Positions 7,565 through 15,109 of a stretch of 64,000 nt of DNA are shown piece by piece. Source of the DNA: Amycolatopsis sp. WQ 127309 (GTDB taxonomy: Bacteria; Actinomycetota; Actinomycetes; Mycobacteriales; Pseudonocardiaceae). The notes under the pieces are model-generated. The model did not search any database and had not been told where the DNA came from. It worked only from the letters and a program-made list of their open reading frames with translations. The stretch's first letter is position 1; every line of letters starts with the position of its first letter. The stretch spans positions 6,275,001 to 6,339,000 of the forward strand of contig NZ_CP095481.1 in assembly GCF_023023025.1 (NCBI RefSeq), read 5' to 3'. The position numbers and the translations under genes were made by a program.

Positions 7565-8431
7565 TCAGGATAGGCCGAGCAGCCGGATCGCGTTGTCCTT
7601 CAGGATCATCGGCCGCACCTCGTCCTTGATGTCCAGCTCGGCGAAGTCCGCCAGCCAGCGGTCCGGCGTGATGACCGGGAAGTCCGAGCCGAACAGGACC
7701 TTGCGCTTCAGCAGCGTGTTCGCCGCGCGGACCAGCTGCGGCGGGAAGTACTTGGGCGACCAGCCGGACAGGTCGATGTACACGTTCGCCTTGTGCGTCG
7801 CCACCGAGATCGCCTCGTCCTGCCAGGGCACCGACGGGTGCGCCAGGATGATCGTCAGGTGCGGGAAGTCGGCGGCGACGTCGTCGAGCAGCATCGGGTT
7901 CGAATAGCGCAGCTTGATGCCTCGCCCGCCCGGCAGGCCCGCGCCGATCCCGGTCTGGCCGGTGTGGAACAGCGCCGGGACGCCGAGCTCGCCGATCGCC
8001 TCGTACAGCGGGTAGAACCGCGGGTCGTTCGGCTCGAAGCCCTGCAGGCTGGGGTGGAACTTGAAGCCGCGGACGCCGTGCTCGGTGACGAGCCGGCGCG
8101 CGCGGTGCACGGCGGCCTTGCCCGAGTGCGGGTCGACCGAGCCGAACGGGATGAGCACGTCCGGGTGCGCGGCGGCCGCGTCGGCGATCTCCTCGCTCGA
8201 CAGCGCGGGGTGCCCGGTGGCGGCGGGTGCCTCGACCGTGAACACGACCGCGGCCATGTTGCGGGCGCGGTAGTGCTCGGCGATCGCCGTCACGGTCGGC
8301 GTCCGGTCCTGATCGGCGCGGAAGTACTTCGCGGACGCGTCGAGCAGCTCCTGGTCCAGCGCGAAGCAGCCGTGGCCGTCCTGCTCGACGTGGGTGTGGA
8401 CGTCGAGGGCGGTCAGTGCGGAAAGGTCCAC
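7565..8431 (-). CDS. Amidohydrolase-2 family protein
   Basis: A 288-aa metal-dependent hydrolase or decarboxylase with a TIM barrel. GTG at 8431 is chosen because GGAG lies 7 nt upstream and the protein then opens with the family motif LTALDVHTHVEQ (HxH metal site). Further family features are RGFKFHPSLQGF (lysine/histidine strand), ILAHPSVPW and the C-terminal VLFGSDFPV with the metal-binding Asp. Relatives include ACMSD-like decarboxylases and lactonases. It follows a 3-hydroxyacyl-CoA dehydrogenase-like gene by 29 nt, so it probably acts on a product of the same pathway. Confidence 0.82.
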   Translation of the reverse strand: MDLSALTALDVHTHVEQDGHGCFALDQELLDASAKYFRADQDRTPTVTAIAEHYRARNMAAVVFTVEAPAATGHPALSSEEIADAAAAHPDVLIPFGSVDPHSGKAAVHRARRLVTEHGVRGFKFHPSLQGFEPNDPRFYPLYEAIGELGVPALFHTGQTGIGAGLPGGRGIKLRYSNPMLLDDVAADFPHLTIILAHPSVPWQDEAISVATHKANVYIDLSGWSPKYFPPQLVRAANTLLKRKVLFGSDFPVITPDRWLADFAELDIKDEVRPMILKDNAIRLLGLS

Positions 8432-8460
8432 GGGTATCTCCGTCGTTGGATCGGGATGGT

Positions 8461-9354
8461 TCAGGGCAGGTCGGGCTGCGCGGCCTTGGCGGCCAGCAGC
8501 TGGTCGAGGACGGCGTCGCGCGCGGCGACGAGCCGGGCTTGGTCGGTGTCGGCCAGTTCGGCGTCGACGCCGGCGATGAGCGTCTCGGCGAGTTCCGGCG
8601 TCAGGTGCACCTGGCCTAGGTCGCGCCACCACTCCTCGGTGGGCGGGCCGAGGTGCCGCAGGACGTGGGCCAAGCCGCCGGGACCACCGGAGAGGTGCTG
8701 GTTGACGAACGGGCCGAGCACCGCCCAGCGCAGCCCGGGCCCGTACGCGATCGCCGTGTCGATGTCGGCGACCGTCGCGACCCCGCGTTCGACCAGCGAG
8801 TACGCCTCCTGCCACAGCGCGGCCTGCAGCCGGTTCGCGACGTGGCCGGGCAGCTCGCGCGTCAGCCGGATCGGGCGTTTGCCCACCGAGGTGTAGAACT
8901 CCACCGCCCGGTCGACGACCTCGGGCGCGGTGTCGCGGCCGGGGACGACCTCGACGAGCGGGATCAGGTGCGGCGGGTTGAACGGGTGCCCGATGACGAC
9001 CCGCTCGGGGTGACGCGGGCAGCCGCGGGCGATGACGCTGGGCAGCAGCCCGGACGAGCTGCTCGCCAGGATCACGTCCGGCCGCGCGGCCTCGTCGAGG
9101 GCACCGAACAGCGCGTGCTTGACGTCTTCGCGCTCGGGACCGTTCTCCTGCACGAAGTCCGCGGCGGCGGCCGCTTCCCCGGCGTCGGCGACGAACCGCA
9201 GCCGATCCGTCGGCGTGTCTCCGAGAGCGCCGCGCAACCGTTCTTCGGCGCCCGGTGCCGGATCGGTGGCGACGACGTCGTGGCCGTGGGCGAGGAAGAG
9301 GCCCGCCCAGCTCGCGCCGATCACGCCGGTGCCGACCACCGCGACGGTGCTCAC
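8461..9354 (-). CDS. 3-hydroxyacyl-CoA dehydrogenase family (carnitine dehydrogenase-like)
   Basis: 297 aa. An N-terminal Rossmann domain opens with AVVGTGVIGASWAGLF, and the active-site region is VVIGHPFNPPHLIPLVEVV with the catalytic His-Pro. A C-terminal helical domain follows (GHVANRLQAALWQEA). The single small C-terminal domain is like that of L-carnitine or L-gulonate 3-dehydrogenase rather than of long beta-oxidation enzymes. Reaction: NAD-linked oxidation of a 3-hydroxy acid or acyl-CoA. The start codon overlaps the stop of the upstream synthetase (GTGA, 9351-9354). Confidence 0.82.
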   Translation of the reverse strand: MSTVAVVGTGVIGASWAGLFLAHGHDVVATDPAPGAEERLRGALGDTPTDRLRFVADAGEAAAAADFVQENGPEREDVKHALFGALDEAARPDVILASSSSGLLPSVIARGCPRHPERVVIGHPFNPPHLIPLVEVVPGRDTAPEVVDRAVEFYTSVGKRPIRLTRELPGHVANRLQAALWQEAYSLVERGVATVADIDTAIAYGPGLRWAVLGPFVNQHLSGGPGGLAHVLRHLGPPTEEWWRDLGQVHLTPELAETLIAGVDAELADTDQARLVAARDAVLDQLLAAKAAQPDLP

Positions 9355-11279
9355 GCGCGCGCCCGGAAGTGGTCGAGGGCGGTGGGATCGGCCAGGACGT
9401 CCCGGCCGACGACGTCTTCGGGGCGGGCGCCGAGCAGGAGTTTCTTCACGGGCAGCTCCAGTTTCTTCCCGGTGCGGTTGCGCGGGATCACCGGGACGGC
9501 GGTGATCTCGTCGGGCACGTGCCGCGGCGACAGCGCGCTCTTCAACGTGTTCTTGATGTGGCGGCGCAAGTGGTCATCGAGGGGTGCGCCGTCGCGCAGG
9601 ACGACGTAGAGGCGGAGGTCGCCGTTGCCGCCCGCCGGGTCTTCGAGGTGCACGACGAGCGAGTCGTCGATCTCCGGCAGCTCCTCGACGACCGTGTAGA
9701 ACTCGGCGGTGCCGAGCCGGACGCCGCCGCGGTTGAGGGTGGCGTCGGAGCGCCCGGCGATGACGCAGCCGCCGTCCGGTGAGAAGCGCACCCAGTCGCC
9801 GTGCCGCCAGACGCCGGGGTAGTCGGCGAAGTACGTTGCGCGGTAACGGGAATCCGGGTCCGTGACCGGGAGGTCACTCCAGAACCCGACCGGCATGGAC
9901 GGCATCGGCGCGATGATCACCAGTTCCCCCAGCTCGCCGACCACCGGCTGGCCGCGCTCGTCGAACGCCTGCGCGTCGACGCCGAGGCAGGGACCGGAGA
10001 TCTCGCCGGCCTGCACCGGTTGCAGCGGACTGCCCTGGACGATCCCGCTGCAGACGTCGGTGCCGCCGCTGCCGACGTTGAGCAGGACGCCGGGGAACCG
10101 GTCGGCTACCCACCAGTAGCCCTCGGCGGGCAGCGGGCTGCCCGCCGCGCCGATCTGGCGCAACGCCGAGAGGTCCAGGTCCGCCGCCGGGTCGAGGTCC
10201 GCTTTCCGGCACGCCATCAGGAAACCCGGGCTGGCGCCCAGCGTCGTCGCGCGGGTTTCGGCGGCGAGACGCCACTGCCAGGCCAGGTCCGGGTGCAGCG
10301 GGTTGCCGTCGACGAGCACGATCGACGCGCCGGTCAGCAGCCCGGACACGAGCGCGTTCCACATCATCCAGGCGGTGGTGGAGAACCACAGCAGCCGGTC
10401 ACCGGGGCGCAGGTCCCAGCTGAGGCCGTGGTTCTTGAGGTGTTCCAGCAGGAGGCCGCCGTGGCCGTGCACGATCGGCTTCGGTTTGCCGGTGGTGCCG
10501 GAGGAGAACAGCACGCACAGCGGGTGCGCGAACCCGACCGGCTCGAACCCCGGCTCACCCGGCTGGTCCAGCAATTCCGCCCAGCCGGTGGCGTCGTCGC
10601 CGTACGCGACCCGGACGACGTGCTCGAGGGTCGGCAGCCCGGCCACGATGTCGGCGACCTCGCCGCGGCGGTCGACGTCCTTGGTGCCGTACCGGTACCC
10701 CGAGACGGTCAGCAGCACCTTCGGCTCGACCTGCCCGAACCGGTCGAGCACCGCGCGGGCCCCGAACTCCGGCGCGCAGGACGCCCAGACCGCGCCGAGA
10801 CTCGCCGTGGCCAGGTACGCGACGACGGTCTCGGGGATGTTCGGCAGGTAGGCCACGACGCGGTCACCGCGTCCGACGCCCAGCCGCTTGAGGCCGGCGC
10901 GGGCCCTGGCCACCTGGTCGCGCAACTCCGCCCAGGTCAGCTCAACGCGCGGCCGGGTCTGCGCATACGCGATGACGGCGACCTCGTCGTCGGGCCGGTG
11001 GCTGAGTGCGTGCTCGGCGTAGTTGAGCGTCGCGCCCGGGAACCACTCGGTGCCCGGCATGCGCGGATCGGGCACGACCGCCGTTTCTTTTGTGTGGAAG
11101 CGGACGCCGAAGTAGTCGCGGATCGACGACCAGAAGCCGTCGAGATCCGTCACCGACCAGCGGTGCAGGCTCGCGTAGTCCTCGAAGTCGAGGCCGCGGT
11201 GGGTGGCCAGCCAGCCGAGGTAACGGCCGATCTCCGTGGTGTCGCGGACGTCGGCGGCGACCGGCCGCAGCGGCGTCAC
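9351..11279 (-). CDS. Acetoacetyl-CoA synthetase-like acyl-CoA ligase
   Basis: 642 residues of the ANL adenylating family, length as for acetoacetyl-CoA synthetase. Visible motifs are the P-loop LFSSGTTGKPKPIVHGHGG, the hinge region WVRFSPDGGCVIAGRSDATLNRGGVRLG, and the catalytic lysine region NRTGKKLELPVKKLL at the C-terminus. It activates a short or 3-oxo acid as its CoA thioester with ATP. The start overlaps the stop of the enoyl-CoA hydratase gene (GTGA at 11276-11279). It is the second CoA ligase of the operon, suggesting that both a parent acid and a fragment are activated. Confidence 0.85.
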   Translation of the reverse strand: MTPLRPVAADVRDTTEIGRYLGWLATHRGLDFEDYASLHRWSVTDLDGFWSSIRDYFGVRFHTKETAVVPDPRMPGTEWFPGATLNYAEHALSHRPDDEVAVIAYAQTRPRVELTWAELRDQVARARAGLKRLGVGRGDRVVAYLPNIPETVVAYLATASLGAVWASCAPEFGARAVLDRFGQVEPKVLLTVSGYRYGTKDVDRRGEVADIVAGLPTLEHVVRVAYGDDATGWAELLDQPGEPGFEPVGFAHPLCVLFSSGTTGKPKPIVHGHGGLLLEHLKNHGLSWDLRPGDRLLWFSTTAWMMWNALVSGLLTGASIVLVDGNPLHPDLAWQWRLAAETRATTLGASPGFLMACRKADLDPAADLDLSALRQIGAAGSPLPAEGYWWVADRFPGVLLNVGSGGTDVCSGIVQGSPLQPVQAGEISGPCLGVDAQAFDERGQPVVGELGELVIIAPMPSMPVGFWSDLPVTDPDSRYRATYFADYPGVWRHGDWVRFSPDGGCVIAGRSDATLNRGGVRLGTAEFYTVVEELPEIDDSLVVHLEDPAGGNGDLRLYVVLRDGAPLDDHLRRHIKNTLKSALSPRHVPDEITAVPVIPRNRTGKKLELPVKKLLLGARPEDVVGRDVLADPTALDHFRARA

Positions 11280-12043
11280 CGGGCGACCTTCGCCGCGCGC
11301 TTGTCCAGGAACGCCCGCATCCGGTCCTGGGCCTCGGTGCTGCCGGTGGCGACCGCCGCCATCAGCGCCTCCAGCAGGTAGCCCTCCGCCGGGTTGGCCT
11401 CGGCGATGCGCGGCAGCGCCTGCAGCACCGCGAACGTCGTGATCGGCGACGTCGTGGCGATCTTGCGGGCCAGGCCGAGCGCGTGCTCCAGGCCCTCACC
11501 CGGCTCGACGCGGTAGTGCGACAGGCCGGCCGCGTGGCCCTCGTCGGCGTCGAGGACGCGGCCGGTGAGCATCAGGTCGGTCATCCGGTGGGCACCGATC
11601 AGCCGCGGCACCCGCACCGAACCGCCGCCGCCGACGAACAGGCCGCGCTGGCCCTCCGGCAGCGCGTAGAACGCCGTCGACTCGGCGACGCGGATGTGCG
11701 TGGCCGACGCGAGTTCGAGGCCGCCGCCGATGACCGCGCCCTTGAGCACCGCGACGACCGGGACGCGGCCGCGCTCGATCCGCTCGAACGCGCGGTGCCA
11801 CATCATCGAGTGCTGCAGGCCCTCGAACGCGTCCCGCTCGGTCAGCTCCGAGAGGTCGAGCCCGGCGGAGAAGTGGTCGCCTTCGGCGTCGAGCACGACG
11901 GCTTTGACCTCGGCCGGCGGGTTGCCGAAGAAGGTCTCTAGGGCCAGGACGGTGGCGTCGTCGAGCGCGTTGCGCTTCTTCGGCCGCGACAGCCGCAGCA
12001 CGGCGACGTCGTCGTGCAGTTCGAGGTGCAGCGTGCTGGTCAT
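11276..12043 (-). CDS. Enoyl-CoA hydratase/isomerase (crotonase family)
   Basis: The protein has 255 residues. The crotonase oxyanion-hole motifs are HFSAGLDLSEL and GAVIGGGLELASATHIRVA; YALPEGQRGLFVGGGGSVRVPRLIG follows, at the catalytic-acid region. It would hydrate or isomerise a 2-enoyl-CoA. ATG at 12043 overlaps the stop of the upstream ligase gene (ATGA). It lies between two CoA ligases and upstream of the dehydrogenase, which fits stepwise beta-oxidation-like shortening of one acid. Confidence 0.85.
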   Translation of the reverse strand: MTSTLHLELHDDVAVLRLSRPKKRNALDDATVLALETFFGNPPAEVKAVVLDAEGDHFSAGLDLSELTERDAFEGLQHSMMWHRAFERIERGRVPVVAVLKGAVIGGGLELASATHIRVAESTAFYALPEGQRGLFVGGGGSVRVPRLIGAHRMTDLMLTGRVLDADEGHAAGLSHYRVEPGEGLEHALGLARKIATTSPITTFAVLQALPRIAEANPAEGYLLEALMAAVATGSTEAQDRMRAFLDKRAAKVAR

Positions 12044-13527
12044 GGGGCTCCGTAGGTTTGTGCGGCTTGCTCGCGCAGCTCGACGCGGCGGATCTTGCCG
12101 GTGGCGTTGCGCGGCAACGCTTCGACGAACCGGACGTACTTCGGCACCTTGTAGCGGGCCAGGTGTGCTTCGAGGTGCGCGCGGAACGCGGTTTCGTCCG
12201 GCTCCGCGCCGTCGCGGGCGACGACGTAGGCGGCGCCGACCTCGCCCCAGCGCTCGTCCGGCACGCCGACCACGGCACAGGCGTCGACGGCGTCGAGCTG
12301 GACGGCGATCGCCTCGATCTCGGCGGGGTAGACGTTCTCGCCGCCGGAGATGATCAGGTCTTTGACCCGGTCGACGATGTGCGCCCAGCCGTCGTCCTCG
12401 ACGCGGACGACGTCGCCGGTGCGGAACCAGTGCTCGCCGGCGAAGCTCGCGGTCGTCTCCTCGGGCCGGTTCCAGTAGCCGGTGAAGACGTGCGGGCCGC
12501 GCACGAGCAGCTCGGCGGGCTCGGCGCTCAGCGGCTTGCCGCCGTCGGCGGCCACGTCGGTGAAGAAGTGCGGCACGCCGGCGGCGACGGGGTGGCCGAG
12601 CGTGCCGTCGTGGGTGGCCATGAAGACGCCGGGGGAGGCCTCGGTCATGCCGTAGCCCTGCAGCAGCCGGACGCCGCGGTCGAGCCACGCCCGCGCGACG
12701 CGTTCGGCCACCGGCGAGCCGCCGTAGAGGACGCAGGTCAGCGAGCCGAGGTCGGTGGCCGCCCACGTTTCGTGGCGGCACATCAGCTCCAGCATCGTGG
12801 GGACGGCGGAGAAGCTCGTGATCCCGGCTTCGGCGATGCGCGCGAGGATCGTCCCGGCGTCGAACCTGGCGACCGGCTCGACGCTGCCGCCCTTGAACAG
12901 CGTCGGCAGCGTGATCTGGCCCAGGCCGACGCAGTGGAACAGCGGCGCGATGCAGAGGGCCTTGTCGGTGCCGAGGACGTCCAGGTGGGCGAGCTGGTTG
13001 ACGGTGTTCCAGGTCAGGTTGCCGTGGGTGAGGACCGCCGCCTTCGGCCGGCCGGTGGTGCCGGAGGTGTAGAGCAGCAGGCACGGGTCGTAGAGGCCGA
13101 CGTCCGGGCTCGGCGGCGGTCCGTCGGTCGTGGTTTCCCCGGCCTTCATGGTCGCGATCTCGTGGGGTCCGGCCGCCGCGACGAGGGCGTCGGCGTCCGG
13201 GCTGTGCACGAGGACCGACGCGCCGCTGTCGCCGAGCATGTAGCGGATCTCGGCGGGGGCGAGCCGGTAGTTGAGCGGCACGAAGATCGCGCCGCAGCGA
13301 GCGGTGGCGAAGAGCGTCTCGAACACGGCGATGTCGTTGACGCCGAGGTAGGCGACCCGGTCGCCGGGTCGCACGCCGCGCCGGGTCAGGTCACCGGCCA
13401 GCCGGTCGACGCGGCCGGCGAGCTGCGCGTAGGTGAGGGTGCGCCCGGCCTGCGTCAGCGCGACGCGGCCCGGGTCGATCCGGGCGCGCCGCGCGGGCCA
13501 GCTGCCCAGGCCGAAGTCCGCGCTCAT
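12040..13527 (-). CDS. Fatty-acyl-CoA synthetase-like AMP-dependent ligase
   Basis: 495 aa from ATG at 13527, chosen over a GTG two codons earlier because AGGAGG is then 7 nt away. The P-loop is LLYTSGTTGRPKAAVLTHGN, the adenine-binding segment is LLQGYGMTEASP, and the C-terminal lysine region is EALPRNATGKIRRVELR. It activates a carboxylic acid to its CoA thioester. It is the first gene of an operon continuing to 7087. A palindromic operator covers its leader, so the pathway is probably induced by the acid or its CoA ester. Confidence 0.87.
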   Translation of the reverse strand: MSADFGLGSWPARRARIDPGRVALTQAGRTLTYAQLAGRVDRLAGDLTRRGVRPGDRVAYLGVNDIAVFETLFATARCGAIFVPLNYRLAPAEIRYMLGDSGASVLVHSPDADALVAAAGPHEIATMKAGETTTDGPPPSPDVGLYDPCLLLYTSGTTGRPKAAVLTHGNLTWNTVNQLAHLDVLGTDKALCIAPLFHCVGLGQITLPTLFKGGSVEPVARFDAGTILARIAEAGITSFSAVPTMLELMCRHETWAATDLGSLTCVLYGGSPVAERVARAWLDRGVRLLQGYGMTEASPGVFMATHDGTLGHPVAAGVPHFFTDVAADGGKPLSAEPAELLVRGPHVFTGYWNRPEETTASFAGEHWFRTGDVVRVEDDGWAHIVDRVKDLIISGGENVYPAEIEAIAVQLDAVDACAVVGVPDERWGEVGAAYVVARDGAEPDETAFRAHLEAHLARYKVPKYVRFVEALPRNATGKIRRVELREQAAQTYGAP

Positions 13528-13537
13528 AGCCACGCCT

Positions 13538-13559
13538 CCTGATATCAGGGAACCTGATA
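13538..13559 (-). promoter_or_regulatory. Overlapping palindromic operators before the acyl-CoA operon
   Basis: Three half-sites overlap. CCTGATATCAGG (13538-13549) is a perfect 12-nt palindrome, and TATCAGG (13543-13549) with CCTGATA (13553-13559) forms a 7-3-7 inverted repeat. The site lies just downstream of the predicted promoter and overlaps the ribosome site. This is as expected for a TetR- or GntR-type repressor that responds to the acid or acyl-CoA. No regulator gene is directly adjacent. Confidence 0.6.
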
Positions 13560-13565
13560 AGACTC

Positions 13566-13595
13566 AGGATGCGCGCGGACCGCGGCGGGTGTCAA
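13566..13595 (-). promoter_or_regulatory. Predicted promoter of the acyl-CoA operon
   Basis: On the minus strand a perfect -35 TTGACA (13590-13595) is followed after 18 nt by CATCCT (13566-13571), a partial -10. Transcription would begin right at the operator palindromes. It lies between the P450 stop codon (13601) and the ligase start, so the two units are probably transcribed separately. Confidence 0.5.
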
Positions 13596-13600
13596 GGGGG

Positions 13601-14641
13601 TCAGTGGCGCACGACGCGCAGGTCGGCCACCTCCAGCAGGCCGTCGAGGTCGACGTGCCCCTTGAGCTGCCGCGGGTCCGGCACCAGCCCTTCCGCGCGG
13701 ACGACGTCCAGCAGGCGGCTGGCCAGCGGCAGCACCATGTGACGGCCCCAGCAGCGTTCACTCACGTGGCCGAACGGCAGGTAGCCCGGGTGGGTGTCGG
13801 CGTCCAGGTCCGCCCAGCGCTCGGGGCGGAACTCGTCCGGGTCGTCCCAGAGCGCGGGGGAGCGGTGGCTGACGATCGGCAGCAGCAGGACGTCGTCACC
13901 AGGGGTGATCCGCGCGTCGACCTCGGTGTACTCCGGCGAGCGGACGCGCAGGATGTTCCACGACGGCGGCAGCAGCCGCAGGGCTTCGTCGAGCACGTGC
14001 TCGTTCGGGACGTCGTCGGCGAACGGCGCGCCGAGCCAGACCGCGTTGGTGACCAGAGCGGCGACGGTGAAGCAGATCGGCGCGGCGACGCGGCGGTAGA
14101 GGTACATCCGGAAGCGCCGCTCGGCGAAGCCGTCCGCCGCGAGGACCTGGCGCGCGAGGGTGGACAGCTCCCGGCCCTCGGGGGACGGCGGGAGCACCGC
14201 GGACCCGGTGGTGACGGCCGACCAGGTCAGCTTCGGGGTCAGCTCCAGCCGTCGGTCGACGAGTGTCCGGAACCGGCGGGTTTCGGGGCCGAAGACCAGG
14301 TCACGCAGGTGGGCGTGCGGCACGGCCGGCCACTTCCCGGTGAGGTCGGGCCGGCCGGCGGGCTTCTTCAGGGCGGCCCGGACGTCCGCGCCGACGGCCT
14401 GCATCAGGCTCGCGGACTCCGTCCGGGTGACGCGCCGGCCGAGGACGGGCTTGAACGTGGGCCGTTCCTCGGCGTTCGCCGGGCGGGCCAGGAGCAGGGC
14501 GTTCATCAGATCGGGGTCCGCGACGCCGATGGTGTCCGGTTCGAGCCGGAAGAGCTCGCCGCCCCGGTGCTCCCGCAGCAGCCGGTCGATCCGGGGTGCG
14601 AAGACAGTGTGTTTTGTCCGGTTGCCGGCGGCGATGACCAC
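13601..14641 (-). CDS. Cytochrome P450, candidate RiPP cross-linking enzyme
   Basis: 346 residues, shorter than most bacterial P450s (about 400), mainly at the N-terminus. The K-helix ExxR is Glu219-Arg222 (DEALRLLPPSW), followed by FRPERW (271-276). The heme cysteine is Cys297 in LPFGHVSERCWG. That loop departs from FxxGxRxCxG: the conserved Gly is Val293 and the Arg/His position is Glu295. The I-helix reads AALVTN, keeping Thr198 but lacking the usual acidic residue. The gene is preceded by a 25-codon peptide gene rich in Trp and Tyr and a hairpin; no other enzyme is linked. P450-only RiPP pathways (atropopeptides, biarylitides) cross-link aromatic residues in exactly such peptides, so this is the likely role (inference). 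Confidence 0.85.
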   Translation of the reverse strand: MVIAAGNRTKHTVFAPRIDRLLREHRGGELFRLEPDTIGVADPDLMNALLLARPANAEERPTFKPVLGRRVTRTESASLMQAVGADVRAALKKPAGRPDLTGKWPAVPHAHLRDLVFGPETRRFRTLVDRRLELTPKLTWSAVTTGSAVLPPSPEGRELSTLARQVLAADGFAERRFRMYLYRRVAAPICFTVAALVTNAVWLGAPFADDVPNEHVLDEALRLLPPSWNILRVRSPEYTEVDARITPGDDVLLLPIVSHRSPALWDDPDEFRPERWADLDADTHPGYLPFGHVSERCWGRHMVLPLASRLLDVVRAEGLVPDPRQLKGHVDLDGLLEVADLRVVRH

Positions 14642-14669
14642 GCTTCCGTGCTCCTTCGGGGGAATCGGT

Positions 14670-14700
14670 GGGCCGGTTCCGGGATGCCCGGAACCGGCCC
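14670..14700 (-). other. Hairpin between precursor peptide and P450 genes
   Basis: Arms at 14670-14683 and 14687-14700 form a perfect 14-bp stem with a 3-nt loop. No U-run follows. It lies between the peptide stop codon and the P450 ribosome site. Such intercistronic hairpins can act as a partial terminator or as a 3' stabiliser, giving more precursor message than enzyme message. Confidence 0.6.
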
Positions 14701-14716
14701 GATCCGATGGTGCGGA

Positions 14717-14794
14717 TCAGATCCAGCCGTACCAGGCGTAGGCCTTCAGGCTCTTTGCGGGGAGCGCTTTCTTGACGAGACGAACCAGCTTCAC
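14717..14794 (-). CDS. 25-aa RiPP precursor peptide, atropopeptide-like (core near AWYGWI)
   Basis: GTG at 14794 is preceded by a near-perfect AAGGAGG (14801-14807) with a 6-nt spacer, and the frame ends with TGA at 14717-14719. The peptide starts MKLVRLVKKALPAK and ends SLKAYAWYGWI: a basic leader followed by an aromatic C-terminus. The last six residues A-W-Y-G-W-I match the A-W-Y-x-W pattern of the tryptorubin A core AWYIWY, an atropopeptide made from a tiny precursor by one P450. Here a P450 is the next gene on the same strand. The gene is too short for usual gene callers. What I see: strong ribosome site, codon bias and adjacency. What I infer: the leader/core boundary and cross-linking. 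Confidence 0.8.
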   Translation of the reverse strand: MKLVRLVKKALPAKSLKAYAWYGWI

Positions 14795-14851
14795 CGACGT
14801 CCTCCTTCGTTCGTGTGAAAGGGATCCCGCGTCCGCGATCATCCGGGGACC

Positions 14852-14882
14852 ACATTACGGGGACGGTGTGCCGGTTGGTCAA
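14852..14882 (-). promoter_or_regulatory. Predicted promoter of the peptide-P450 unit
   Basis: On the minus strand a -35 TTGACC (14877-14882) and a -10 TAATGT (14852-14857) are separated by 19 nt, slightly long. Transcription would start about 50 nt before the peptide GTG. Both hexamers stand out in very GC-rich surroundings. Confidence 0.45.
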
Positions 14883-15109
14883 GAACGAACTTGCGGTTGT
14901 CCATTCCCTGTCCGGTCGCCGGTGAGCGGGAATGCCCTACGAACGTCGGTATTGATCGAATTCGCCTTCGATGCTACGGAATGGATTTACACACACGTAT
15001 TTCATTCTTCACATTCGTGTCTCCGGCGGCATGTTCGAGACGGCCCTCGGGTGGGTAGCCAGGGGGTGTGGTGGGCGACGTCCGCCGATACGAGTGGAGA
15101 GGTGAAGCC
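14883..15109. other. Low-GC intergenic region upstream of peptide-P450 unit
   Basis: The stretch from about 14940 to 15020 is much richer in A and T than the rest of the window and contains no gene I can support. It separates two divergent units, so it probably holds their regulatory DNA. The composition shift might also mark a border of the peptide-P450 locus. Confidence 0.5.

Noticed and set aside
7890..7910. GGTTCGAA resembling a tRNA T-arm
   Set aside because: It lies inside the amidohydrolase gene and no cloverleaf can be drawn around it.
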